Positions 36,488 to 49,559 are shown, counted from the stretch's first letter. The stretch: DNA of 64,000 nt from Syngnathus acus (GCF_901709675.1 NC_051091.1:2477967-2541966), one strand, 5' to 3'. Numbers and translations are program-made. Notes: generated by a model from the sequence alone, not told the origin.

Positions 36488-38831
36488 ATGAAAATAGCAT
36501 CGTTTAACATCCAGAAGTTTGGACGAAGCAAAGTGTCTGACACTGACGTACTTCGGATCCTGGTCCAGGTAACGCGCACGCAGGCACGACACAATATTTG
36601 TGACTGCACTGTGATTCATGGAAGAATCCAAAGGACTATTTGGTGATTGTATTCAAATATACCCCCCCAGATTATCCGTCGCTATGACATCATCGTGATC
36701 CTGGAGGTGGTGGACATCAGCGGCACATCGGTCCAAACCCTGCTGAATGCACTCAATACGTACGTCTGCAGCAGTCCAAAATGCTCAAAAGGAAGGAAAA
36801 TTATGCGTGTGTGTGTGTGTGTACGCAGGCCCAACGTGTCTCATCACTATACTCTGAAGATCAGCACTCGGCTAGGACGATCCCACTACAAGGAGCAGTT
36901 CATGTTCCTCTACAGGTAACCGCGATGATGTCATGGTCGCTGGACTCTGTGGCCAATGTGTTTGCGGCTACGCGCAGGGACGATCTGGTGGACCTGGTGG
37001 GCTCATATCAGTTTGACGACCAGGTGACGGATGGCGGCGACGTCTTCGCCAGGGACCCGTACATCCTGAGATTCCGATGTCATGACACAGGTGGCAAAAG
37101 TCAGCCTCGCACAATAAGTGCGCCTCAGCGTCACTGTTAAAGTGCGTGTGTGTGTGTGTGTGTGTGTATTTTCCTGGCAGTGCTGAAGGACCTCGTGATG
37201 ATTCCCGTCCACACCAAACCGGAAGACTCAGAGACGGAGCTCGACGAGCTCTTTGACGTCTTTCAGCATGTCAAGATGAAGTGGAGGACTGATGTGATGA
37301 TATTTTCATTCTTGTTGACCATTCAGTTCCTGTAGACCGTTTCTCTCGACAATATGAGATCTCACAAAAAGTCTCTGTAAACCGCAAGTCTGCCATTTTG
37401 GTCTGAAGAAGACTTCAACTTTCGGGATTTTGGACAATTGCTACTGATTTTGATTCATGTATACTGCATGAGCAATACTTTTCCTCTTCATCATTTCCTC
37501 GCACAACAGAACGTGATGATCTTGGGCGACTTCAACGCGGATGGCGCGTACGTGTCCAACAGGGAGTTGCAGCGTATCCGCATTCGCAGCGATAAAAACT
37601 TCCACTGGCTAATTGGAGATGACGTCGACACCACAGCCAGTGTAGGCAACATGCATACATACGACAGGTAGGATGCGGAGGTGACTCGAGTCCCCGAACT
37701 CTGAAGAGATGTTAGGAGACGTCAATGCTAACAAACAATAGCATGGAATTCAAAAACGTATTTGCAGGATCGTGGTCTACGGCGACGACATGCTCCGCGC
37801 TGTGGTGCCAAACTCGGCCAGACCCTTCAACTTCCAAAAAGCGTTCCATCTCAGCAATGAGCAGGTGAAGCAGCATGTGGCTCATCAGCCAAGATATTCT
37901 GTACAACGCCTCCTCCTTCTTTCTACGAATTTTACATACTCTCGGTGTGTCGCTGTGGAAGCAAAAAGCAAAACGTGGCAATATCGAGCTTGTCGCTTTT
38001 GCAGGCACTGAAGGTGAGCGACCATTACCCGGTGGAGGTCGAGCTGAGGTCTCTCACTACGCCACCACCGCAAAATGAAGGTATCTGCTGCGATTATGTT
38101 ACTACGAGACATCCACAGCAATACGGTGACATAGAAGTCGGTTAACATGTCCGCCCCGCACTTCTGAGGTTCAGGGTACGATTCTTGGATAAGGGCTTGC
38201 TGAGTGGGGTTTGAATGTTCTCCAATTCCATCCTACATTCCAAAAATATGTATGTTAGTGTCACAAATTGTCCGTACGTGTGCCATGCGATTGGCTGGTG
38301 ACCAATGCAGGGTGTACCCGATTTGCAGCTCTCCCTAATCTGTATCAAGGCCTTCATTTGAATTGTCATCAAGCAAGCACGACTTTGAGTTGTGCCTCAT
38401 CTGCATGCCACAAGATGTTCCTGAGGTGCTCGGAATTTTCAAATACTAATGATTGGATTATATTGGAGCGATAAAGATGGCTTGACACTGCCTGTAAAAG
38501 TCACCGGCACCCTTCTGCTGTGGTATTACATCAAAAGATGAAAAGAAATATGAGATTTGCAGAAATTCCACAGAAAGTGAACACTTTTTGGTTGAAGTCC
38601 AAACCCGCGGGGAGATAGAAAAATAAAGCAATGTGCTTTTTTTCTGTTCAAGCTACCCCAGCAGTTTCGCAATCGGACAATGAACTGCAGGAGTTGAAAA
38701 GAGGAAACTTGCTGCTGGAGCGTGAGAAACTCAACCTGGAGATCCAAATTTTGCAGCTGAAGCTGGCTAAGATGCAGCAAGGAGATGAACAGCCACGCCA
38801 GGAGCCAACCTCAAGCTGCAAAATGCTGTGA
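36488..38831 (+). CDS. DNase I-family endonuclease with C-terminal leucine zipper and CaaX-like end
   Basis: Nine coding exons: 36488-36568, 36671-36759, 36829-36915, 36978-37090, 37181-37293, 37510-37667, 37768-37864, 38005-38080, 38653-38831; 993 nt, 330 residues. The fold core is closest to DNASE1L3 (KIASFNIQKFG, TRLGRSHYKEQFMFLYR, WLIGDDVDTT, FNFQKAF). Metal and catalytic residues are all present: N7, E39-type Glu in ILEVVD, E79, H134, D168 and N170, D213, D252-H253. The cysteines of the conserved DNase I disulfide are replaced (G173, H210). Only Cys120 and Cys327 remain. After residue 271 comes a family-atypical tail: Leu at 286, 293, 300 and 307 with Asn290 at an inner position, then ...PTSSCKML and stop. 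The start ATG at 36488 sits in GCCGCCATGA. The gene lies after FLNB, where mammals have DNASE1L3, but the form is not that of secreted DNASE1L3. It may be a fish DNASE1L4-type gene; symbol left open. Confidence 0.9.
38175..38350 (+). mobile_element. tRNA-like SINE, copy 4 (truncated, diverged)
   Basis: Contains GTTTGAATGTTCTCC, CATTCCAAAAATATGTATGT, ACAAATTGTCCGTACGTGTG and GGCTGGTGACCAATGCAGGG in the same order as the other copies, with the head missing. It lies in the last intron of the DNase gene. Confidence 0.6.
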
Positions 38832-39267
38832 GATGATGACACGCTGCAAAATGTTGAACACTGAAGCCAACAGTCTCGTTTATAAGTCAAATCGGGACGT
38901 CGCCGAGGGCCTTCGTAGGGCGACGTTAGGACATTTCAACATTATTCTGCTGAGCTGAAGAGATCTGAGTCAACGTCTACTAGCTGAATAATTCAAAGCT
39001 TCAGGTCGCTTGCTTCCGAAGGCCAACGACCACTTTTACCTCAGACATATCCACTTTATGGAGGCATCATTTTGTTATAATCAATTCATGACCTCAGTGA
39101 GTACTTTTATGGTTTTGCTCATTCAACTTAATTTCATTGAATGCTTTTATTTTCTAGGTTTTTAAAGTGTTTATTATATTGTGGAGTAAACCATAAAGGT
39201 ACAACTATAGACTCTTGTGGAACTCCGCAGTCTCTTTTACTGAATATGCTAGAACATCCAACATTAT

Positions 39268-39273
39268 ATTAAA
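39268..39273 (+). promoter_or_regulatory. Candidate poly(A) signal for the DNase gene
   Basis: ATTAAA 437 bp after the stop; the clearest candidate before the convergent TMA7 3' end. Weak support. Confidence 0.3.
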
Positions 39274-39495
39274 AATAACCTACTACTTAAACTATTTCGG
39301 AGACCGGTGTGAAAAAATAGATTTGCAAACCGTTTTTTGTGCTTTTCTTTTATAAATTGGACAGCGACGATATCCTGCTGAACACAAGCATGTCCAGCTT
39401 TGCTTCCACAGTCCTAAAGGTTCTCTTAATGATTTCAACCATATAACGTAGATGTATAAAACCAACAGAGCAGAGTTAAGGTGATTTCAAAACAT

Positions 39496-39501
39496 TTTAT
39501 T
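39496..39501 (-). promoter_or_regulatory. TMA7 poly(A) signal
   Basis: AATAAA on the minus strand about 310 bp beyond the TMA7 stop. It fixes the TMA7 3' end near 39475 and places the two convergent genes about 0.2 kb apart. Confidence 0.55.
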
Positions 39502-39812
39502 TGTCTTTCCTCCATTTACAGTAAAAAAAAAAAACACATTGTGATGTTTTTCCCTCTTGCATTAACATAATTATTAACATAATATTTCAAAAATGTTGCG
39601 GGAGACCAACCTTTTATTTGAAAAGGGCCGGTCAGTGTTTAGGTCTACAAGTGTTTACAAGAAAACATCACAGTGTGAAAGCTGTACACTGACTCCAGTT
39701 GACACTGCCTGAGAACCGTCGCAGAAAAGAAACCAACAACACTTAAACCAGAACAAAATGAACCAGACACGCTGCAGTCAGAGTAAGCCCGGGCGGCAAT
39801 CATCGGGAGGCT

Positions 39813-40749
<937 letters not shown>

Positions 40750-41628
40750 TTTATGGCGTTAATAAGCGCAAAAAAAGAGGAAAAGGGTGTAATGTTTTGA
40801 TGATAAAGTTGTACTGCCTTCTTTCTATACTGTCACGAAGAAGCCGCGCCGCAAGGACCTCTTCAGCCAGAAAAACTTTGAACCCGGATATAGAAGCACC
40901 ATCATATGCCTGATCAAAACTCAAATGCTGTCGTCTGGATTTTCACTTCGGATATAGAAGCACCATCATATGCCTGATCAAAACTCAAATGCTGTCGTCT
41001 GGATTTTCACTTCAGAATGACCTTAGGGACGCTGAAAATATCCTCCCAGTGACATGTTTGTATCGGAAACACACAAGATTACAGGTATGTGTTTTTTTTA
41101 TCTTGTGACCAAGCAAGACAAGAACGTGATGATAAATGCTAGGTTTGCAATCATTGGAAATGGGTAGAGGACACATGCAGCAGCTAGCTGGCTGGCTAAT
41201 GTAAGGATGAAGAGATGATTACTGCCTCGAGCAAGACCACGAAATATAGAATAGGATATCTAAGCAGAAGTGTAAAAACAGTAATTAATGGCATACTGGC
41301 AGGACTAAAAGTAGGGCTACACTTCTTTAATAAACCTTTTTTTTTTTTTCAAACAGGTACCGCGAATACAGTCAAATAATTGATTAACATTAGTCAAGAA
41401 CTAACTGAATTCCAACTGCGATATGCCAAAAGTGGATCTGAAGAAAATAGTAGTTTGTTAGGATGCTTTCCATCATGGTTGTCTGAATCTAAATTCCTTT
41501 CTTAAACAATATCATTTACAGGTGGCATCGCTGTAGCTGGGGACAAATTGCATCTCTGATTTGCTTCTCCATGAGGTGCTTTCCACTTAAATAATGCAAC
41601 AATAGAATACACTAGAGTCAGTTCCTTG
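40750..41628. promoter_or_regulatory. Divergent promoter region of TMA7 and CCDC51
   Basis: The 879 bp between the two divergently oriented start codons. TMA7 is a ubiquitously expressed gene, so a bidirectional promoter is likely. The part next to TMA7 is CpG-containing (AGCCGCGCCGCAAGG) and carries the 64-bp duplication; the rest is A/T-rich. A CCDC51 5' non-coding exon may be hidden here. Confidence 0.5.
40885..41013. repeat. Perfect 64-bp tandem duplication in the TMA7/CCDC51 intergenic region
   Basis: A 64-bp unit starting CGGATATAGAAGCACCATCA occurs twice back to back (40885-40948 and 40949-41012) with no mismatch. It lies 136 bp upstream of the TMA7 start codon, in the region shared with divergent CCDC51. 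Confidence 0.95.
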
Positions 41629-43636
41629 ATGTGGATTTTGTACGTTGATCTCAATTGTGTCAGGTACAGAGTTCACGGCACCGGTTGTTGGTCCCATTTC
41701 TTCTTGCTGGGACCCCTGCCAGCCCGGCTGCGCTTGGTGCGAACCTACGGTGCCTATCAACAACCCGGCGGCCCGGGCCCATCCGATCCCGATGGCGTGA
41801 AGGAGCGAGCGCTGTCTGCCCTACAGGTAAGTCGAAAGGCAAGGCAAGTTTATTTGTATAGCACTTTTCAGCAATAAGGCAATCCAAAGTGCTTCACACA
41901 AGACCTGAAAGGCATCAGAGAAAACATTAAAAGCGTCAAGGCACAGTTAAAAAACATATAAAAACATCAGTTGATTAAAATTAAAATCAGTAAAAATCTA
42001 AATAAAACAGGAACGGAGTTACAGTGCAGTTTGATTTGCTATTGCTAAAGCTATTTGATTATAAATACAACAGCTAGATAGTCAAGCTATCATTTTTTTC
42101 ACTGCCAAATCTGTGTCTAAACAAGTTGATGATAATACTGATAATTGCACTTATAATAATTCCAATTGTATTTGTTCTTGTCCAGCACGCCGGTCGATTG
42201 GGGCAGCAGTGGGGCCAGAAGTCTGCCCTCATGGCCACCACCACAATGAACAGCTGGTGGCAGAAGTACGAGGAGTTTGTCGGGCTCAACGAGGTCCGCC
42301 AAGCTCAGACCAATGTCACAGAGGTCAGTAGACACCCAGACCGGTTGCGAGTAATAGTAAACATAAAATACATTTTTTATTTTTTTTGTTGGTGACAAAA
42401 ACAAACAGAACTTTAAATTATTTACCTTATCCTTTAGTCTTTTTTTCCAGAATCAGAAAATAAAAGCCACAAGTAAGATATTTTTCTTGCCTCTAAAATG
42501 TTTTTGCCTGATTGTAGCAAAGCAATCCCAACTTTAGAATGTTTGGCTTATCCCTACCCAAAAAGAGAAGTAAATTCCCAAAATTGTGTTTTTTGGCTTT
42601 CTCTAATTTATTTATTTATGACTGATTCACAACAATCTAATTTGAACCTGTTCATCTTATCCCTACTGCATTTTTTTTCCCCCGAATGACGTTTCAGGCA
42701 GAGGCGGCGTTCATGGCGTCGAGGGGGCTGGTGTGCGAGGCCTACGCCAGCCTGGAGGCAGTGCAGACTCGTCTGAAGGAGGCGCGGGCCGGGCTGGAAC
42801 GCGTGTCCCGGGAGGAGGCCGCCTACCTGGAGCTTGCCACCGTAGAGCATCGACTTCTGCGGGACGAGCGGCGGCTGCGCGCAGCGCACGGTCACGCCGA
42901 GGCGGCTGAGCGCGAGGCCTTTGCCACCTTCTCGGCCGCCGTGCGCGAAAGTCACGAGAAGGAGCGCACACGGGCCGAGCGCACCAAGAACTGGTCGCTC
43001 ATCGGGTCGGTGCTGGGAGCACTCATCGGCGTCATGGGTTCCACCTACGTCAACCGCGTGCGCCTGCAGGTGAGCATGCCCCACAAAACACTTAGCTTGC
43101 ATTCTTTAGCGTTTTTAAACACATTTTAAACTTCCCATTCCTACACATCTTGTATAGTGTTGACATTACATAATCCAAATGGCGGTGTTTTGTAGGAGCT
43201 CAAGAGTCTGTTGCTGGAGGCCCAGAAGGGTCCAGAAAACCTGCAGGAAGCCCTCAAAGTCCAAGCCGGTAACCATCGCTCGCAGCAGGACGAGCTGGGG
43301 GCGCTCATTGACGGCCTGAGGGTCTCCCTGCGGGGGGCCTCCGCCCACCAGGGTAGCGATACTCCCCCCACTGACCACTCGGCGATCCTGGACTCCCTTC
43401 TACCCCAAGTGTCAGAACTAAAGCAAAGCCTTGGCGGAGTCCGCGGGGAGCTGTCTCACGTGAGGAAACTCCTGGAAAGCAGCTCTTGGCGGCGGTCCGA
43501 GTGGTCGCCGGGGACTGTCGAGGACACCCAGAATATGCTGAGCGAGCGAATCGGTCGCACCACGCTGTGCAACGCCGCCTTTGCGTACACGGCCGCCGCA
43601 CTCACCGTCATGGCCGTGTACCTGCTAAGAGGATGA
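41629..43636 (+). CDS. ccdc51: CCDC51 / MITOK, pore subunit of the mitochondrial ATP-sensitive K+ channel
   Basis: Inner-mitochondrial-membrane channel protein that works with the ABCB8 subunit (family knowledge). Exons 41629-41826, 42186-42323, 42698-43069, 43196-43636; 1149 nt, 382 residues, all phase 0 (human about 411). The conserved [15 protein letters not shown] opens the core. A coiled coil spans about 115-205. [20 protein letters not shown] precedes the first membrane helix ([19 protein letters not shown], about 211-230), and [13 protein letters not shown] follows. A second coiled segment and a C-terminal helix ([17 protein letters not shown]) end the protein. The Arg-rich N terminus (RLRLVRTYG) fits mitochondrial import. 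The first ATG at 41629 is tentative: TTGTGTCAG at 41655-41663 could be an acceptor for an upstream exon. Confidence 0.93.
41835..42060. repeat. Interspersed fish repeat in CCDC51 intron 1
   Basis: Opens with AAGGCAAGGCAAGTTTATTT and continues GTATAGCAC...CAATCCAAAGTGCTTCACA, wording I know as a very common teleost interspersed repeat of uncertain class. The tail is A-rich. Confidence 0.55.
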
Positions 43637-43869
43637 GCTTACGGCCTGTTGCCATAGTAACACACTGGAGTAAAGATAGGGAGTCACAAGAGTCGACTCA
43701 AGTTAGTTCAAGTGCAGTCAAGAAATTGTGAATAACGTAAAGTGCCAAGAAATTGCTTGAAACTTGAGGTAAAAAAAGAGTCACGACTGACTTATGCTTT
43801 GCACAGGTGACTTCCCATCCTTTCCTTATCATGACGTCACGTTGCACTGGGACCAACCACAGACTCACG

Positions 43870-43875
43870 ATTAAA
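43870..43875 (+). promoter_or_regulatory. CCDC51 poly(A) signal (ATTAAA)
   Basis: ATTAAA 234 bp after the stop codon, followed by a G/T-rich stretch (GCTCGTTTGTGTG). Confidence 0.45.
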
Positions 43876-43879
43876 ATGA

Positions 43880-46800
43880 AGACCAATTTCTGCTCTGCTC
43901 GTTTGTGTGCAGCAGAGGGCAGTAAAGACGATCGAAGCTTTTCAACGGTCACTCGTTGACGGCAACGCAAGCACCAGTGATTAAAAAAATGGCCAACAAA
44001 ATTGTCTTTAAAAATGATTCATTTGTTGGTTTGTTTCAATATATTTGTGGTAAGTCCTTTTGTTGGTAAAAATCCTACTCTAACTCCAGTTGGGGGAAAA
44101 AACCTTAATATGGCTTCAAGCCCAAGGTAACCAAAATCATCTATTATTTAGATATAATTCATCATGTCTCCATATGTTATATAAGGCTATTATTTTGTCC
44201 AGACAAGTGAAAACATTTTTTTAGATTTGCTGACAGTTTCGACTGTGTCGTCAGTCTTTCTCAGATGCGTCATCAAATGTTTCGATGTTATGTGTCGAAA
44301 CTGTCATAACATCTAAAAGGAAATGCCTTATATTAAATCAGCTATTATTGCTGTACGTCCTCTTATAACTGCGGATGTGGCTTTGTTGAGAATCAACCCT
44401 TCCTATTTTTTGTTGAGTTTTAAAATGTGCACGTTAGCGGAAAATCCATCATTTACCTTTCAACACCGGAACCCAGCCATAGGGGACACATTTCCTCAAC
44501 CACTGCTTCCACGACTCGTCAAGTTGAGCGTGAGTATATCTTAATTTTTTCCCAAGTGTTAATATTTTCTTTATGCAGCGGTAAAGACACCAATTTGTCA
44601 CCCTTGCAACATGTAACACATTACTACCAGTTCACATGCAGACATTACAGACATAATTGTTACATTTTACGGCGGGTGGCTGAGAAGGCAATATAGACAT
44701 AATTTGTACATAAATAAATCTCTCCGACAAAACATTTCCTGTTCACTTGGAGTTCAAATGACACGTTGAAGTGTATTCAAAGACACTTTGTAAGTGCCGT
44801 GTTGCCTTCAGGTACATTCGAAGTGGTGTCATATTCATTCTGTACGCGTGCCTACGTGTGCTGGTGAATCCTCTGCGGCAGCTGCAGAGTCTTTTCTTAG
44901 CCCAAATCATCATTCCGATCTCACTCTCAGGCAGGCAGACAGACAGATATGCACACTCGCACGCAATCCTCCACATTCGATCTGCAAAACATGATTTACT
45001 GTACGTCTTGATACAGTAGAGGCTATTTCAAATGTGGCTCAGCAGCGGAAGAACAGTGCAAGTGGAATAATACGCACACTTGTGGAACACCAACATTGAC
45101 TTGACTCGTTTTATTACATTGTTGAACTCCATTCAAAGCTTTTTTTTCTACTGTTTACAGGTGATGTCATCTCACTGATGAGAAACGTCAAAGTGTTTGA
45201 GGAGGTACATGTCACGTGACCAGGTGGGTGTGTGGAGAAGGAGGGCTGGGGGGGGGGGGGAGTAGTCACGCTGTGTAGAGAAAAGCAGTACTACTATGTT
45301 TACAAGCCCTATAATTTCCCATGGCCATATTTTTATGACTGCACTAATTAATGAATGGCTCCTTGTTGTGACATTGGTCATGTGGAAAAATTTGTCCTAT
45401 ATTAAAGCTCAGGGTTAAACCTGGATTGAAAAGCATTTACGGTAATATTTTCACAGATCAAACATGTAGTTTTGTTTAAGCATGGGGTTTTCCGTGTCAC
45501 TGTAAAACTATTTGACAGTTGAGCAGGGCATGGTTTAAGCGCAGAGAGAGGGGGGGGGGGGGGGGGGCATTTTGAAGCCTCACAATTGATGTGTGATTTT
45601 TAATCTTAGGAATTTGGCAAGGACAATCTGTTTTACAAGACATTTCATTTTCACTCTCCAGCCATTTTAAGTGATAGAAACCATTGCAAAATAAATAAAC
45701 TTTCACCATGCATGGGCCATCTGTTAGACTGAGAAGTCCACGTTTTTTTGTTTTTTTTGCAAACAGTTAACTGGCGGATAAAAATATCAAGTGAAAATCA
45801 CATAGATCTTTTTGGTGGGAGCAGACAAAAAATACCAATGAAAGAAAAAGAAATCCACGAAAAGGGGAAGGAAAGTGGCCTGCGATGCATTTCGGAGGTC
45901 AACGAGTTCAACTGAGTGAGGGATTTGCGTGTGTGTCCATCCTTGCTGACGCTGCGTCATAGGATCAAAGATGTGAGTGTCTGTCCGTGTCCGTGTGTGT
46001 GTGTATGTGTGTGTGTGTGTGGTGCTATACAAATTTTGGGGGGGGTCATTTTGTCCCAAGCAAGCACCATCATGCGTGCAATGACATGGCATTGGCTCAT
46101 CCTGCATTTGAATGGGCCGGGAGTGAGTTTGCACAGTGCTGTCTGCTTAACTTGTCCACGTCAACTTGAATCAACACATGATGATTTTGTCTGCCCATTT
46201 TCACCGCACACACATATAGGGGTGAACTGCTGATTGGTTGCTGGACAGACAAAAGCAACGATTTACAGTGTACAGAAACAGCCTATGGATTGATTGCCAT
46301 TTACTGGTCAGCAAGGTACAGAGACAAAAATGTGACAGGACATGTAATGTAATGTACAAACAAACATGCAATTGTTTGCCACTAAGTCACAGGCTACATA
46401 TGGAGAAGCTTGTGATTGGTTGCCAGGCAACTGCAGGCCACATACTGTATAGACCAACAGTGTATTAATATTAAGGTTGGGTGATACCACTTCTTTTACA
46501 GACTGATATCACTACGAGTATTCCGTTTTTGAGTACTCACTGATACCTGTGGTGCTTTTGATATTCAACATTTCATTGAACACAAAAAAACAACTATTGC
46601 AGAAGTGGAGTCACTACGGATCGGCGGCTGGTATTGGCAGCATCCATACGTTACTCGATACCTTAAAATGACGTTGCTATCGGCCCGATCTCGATACTCG
46701 CTCATTACTAATAGATGTAGACAATGTCAAATTCAAATGGCAAATTATGGACTGGTTGAACACATTTGATTGTTTGCTGTCAATCACAGGATACATGTCG

Positions 46801-49500
46801 TCGTCACCATACGGAGAAGATAAAGTGGAGTCCATTTAGCATTTAGTATCGCGCATATAAATGGAAGTCTGCAAGCCTTGTACATATTCATGGAGGTGAA
46901 GTGCTTCCACCGGGGAGCGGTGTCCTCGGAAAACTGCCGCACTCAGATTTCATGCTGCATATTTCACACTCGCTTGTCAAAGACATCTGGAGGAAGAGGC
47001 CATAGGGCGGCGTCCAATCATTCCCTGGGAAAGTCGCTCAGTGGAACATGACTCAGAAACATTCTGCCTGTCCGTCTGCTGATGTTTCAAACAAAGGCTC
47101 CGACTTGAAAGTGGAGTCCCTTAGCAACACTGTTGACTGCGGTGTTTGGAGAGTATCAACACTGATGCTGAGTGGGGCCCAAACATACTCTACCTCTGAC
47201 CCTCAACAATGTCCAAACAAGCCTCCGCTTTCTCTACTTCCATTTGTCACCTCACTTCAGAGTCACTTTCACACGGGGCTTACTTACGTAACATGTGGAG
47301 CAGGCCCAATCCATTCTCACTCACACAAGTGTCAACTGTACCTTGCCTGACGCCAACTTACAGATGAACAAGTCTCTGAGACTTTTTGAAATTTCAGCCC
47401 CCGAAAGTCGCTTTGACTCTGCAACATGAAATTGGCTGGCCATGTCTATCGGGAGACCCACAAAAACATCTCAAGGATGAATGTCTGAAAAGACCAAAGA
47501 GTCGGCCGCCTGCGTTTGACGTGACAGATGAACAGAAGAACATCAGTCAGTCACTCGAGAAGTTTCAAGCTGACTAATGTACGTCCCCTGCGTAACTGCC
47601 TAAGAGGCTTTTTCTAAGCCATGTAAGTATCCAAGACTTGGGCAACTTAACTGTATTCAGCATAATTTGCAATGCAACTATCATTGGCTTTTCCCACAGC
47701 TAACTCGGACTGGAAACAGTTTGAGTCCTCCCTTTGTACCTGACAAACTTTAGCAAGGACTCTAAACAAAATCGTCTGCAACTACTGAAATCAGATGTGA
47801 ATGACTGACGAGCCCCAAAAGGCTAAAAAGGGTCTTTCAGTGGAAGAATACAAGACGACGACTCCTTAATAAGTAACTGCAAACTATCAGCAGGAATTTT
47901 ACAAGTGACAGTAAACATTGCGACACGTCACGTGGATTGACCCTGCGAGGGCTGGAGGAAATGGCAAAGTGAGGAAAAAGGTGAAGGAAGTTGTTGTACA
48001 AGCTGAGTGAGTGGCATCAATAAACGATGACCTCATCATTTCCAAACAGTCACAGTGATCCTTGCGTAAGAAGATTATTATTAAACCACACACATAGGAG
48101 GAAGCAGCGTTGGGGTTTGGGAGCCATTCAATGGGTGGGAGGTCAACTTTTATACTGTTGAACTCTCTAGTACCGAGTACTACAAATAATTAATGGAAAC
48201 AGAGCAGCCATTTAGGTTTTGACCTCTGAAAGCGTTTCAGGAAGCCAAGGTGTAAAACAACAAAAGTCTGTCATTTTGGCCATTTCAGGAAACTTTTAAA
48301 GACTAATTTGCTTAAGACCGTTTTTTGGAAGATTCAGCCCTGGAGGCCACTTACACTGACATTTGGTTGTCAAGAAGGCTACTTTAGTCTGCAAACCTGA
48401 AAGACTTCATTGCACTCAGTTAAGCTTCTGTAGCATCAACTGGATTGGCCAGATCAAGATCTTTTTGAAGGGTTTTTCTGAGACTTGTCCTATTTCACAA
48501 AAAGTAGGTCATGACTAGCCATAGCTGAAAGTCCAATGTAAAACCATGAAAATGAACACAGTATCTTGTGATGATGAGCGACTGGCGGCCAGCCAGTTGA
48601 GATAATGGACCAATCTCTATCTTGACTCAGTATTCCGTCAAAAACAGCAACGCAGAGCCACACTTGCGGACTAAGCGACCTGAATTCATGCCTTTCATAA
48701 TACTATAGATGTACTTGAGCCAGCGTATCATAACTGTTTCAAAGTCTCCATGCAAACATTGCAAGCCTCAACAGTGCATTCAAAGACATGAATATGGAAT
48801 CAAATGAAATGGAAATATCATTAAATCTCCTGAGCACATATGATTGAAGAGTCATGTCCACGAGGTCAACGCGCTTTCAGTACATTCTGTTCTGCAGCCT
48901 TTACAATGAAATCTTTGTCGCTTTACAGTTTTGACAGCAGACATCTGCATTACGATAACTTGGTCTCTGCACATGATAAGCGTCGACATTTAAACTACTG
49001 GCAATGGTTTTAGCTAATACTTGCTTCTGCATCGAGTGATTGGGGGTTGCCAACACAGCCATCCTGCCATAATGCATATAGAAGTAGGCCATTTTGCTTG
49101 CTTGTGTCAAAGTTGGAGGATCATTTTTAGGCTTCTTGGAAAGTTAGAAAATTAGAACACAAATGTGCAAAAGAAATTGTCCTCCAACACGAGTGTGACT
49201 GATGCAAATGTCCATCATAAGAGGACGCACGAAAAAGTCACAAGGATCCATGATTTGAATCGAAAAGGACATCAGTGACTTTGGTTTGAACGATCATTTC
49301 GAGCATTATTGGAAAGTGGCAAAAAATGGCATTTGAGAACAGTTTCAAAATCTCATGCCCAAAATCAAGCAGGAATTCAGACATTTTGGTTTGAACTGGT
49401 GACTCATTAATGATTACTAAATTCATTAACCCTCACACTTGTTTCACTGATGTCACTTTTTACCCCTCATAGTGTGGTGGAGCCTCTTTTGACTATAGAC
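43880..49500. other. Long intergenic region, no gene recognised
   Basis: Apart from the foldback near 44177-44335 it contains poly-G runs (about 45249-45261, 45550-45567 and 46038-46044), a (GT)n tract at about 45994-46022 and otherwise unique A/T-rich sequence. No reading frame showed recognisable protein similarity with splice sites. A long non-coding RNA or distal regulatory element cannot be excluded. Confidence 0.55.
44177..44335. repeat. Imperfect inverted repeat (foldback)
   Basis: TGACAGTTTCGAC at 44231-44243 is matched by its reverse complement at 44293-44305. TTAGAT on the outside of both arms extends the pairing to about 23 bp with a few mismatches. TATAAGGC near 44179 and GCCTTATA near 44325 pair further out. 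The loop is about 49 bp. It could be a small foldback or MITE-like element. Confidence 0.55.
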
Positions 49501-49559
49501 GATCTACATTCACCATGGCAACGGGTGGGGGCGGAGCGCCGCACGACCGCTCATGGCGC

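Noticed and set aside
45787-46134. Minus-strand frame with Thr/His repeats.
   Set aside because: Derived from a (GT)n microsatellite; no other support.
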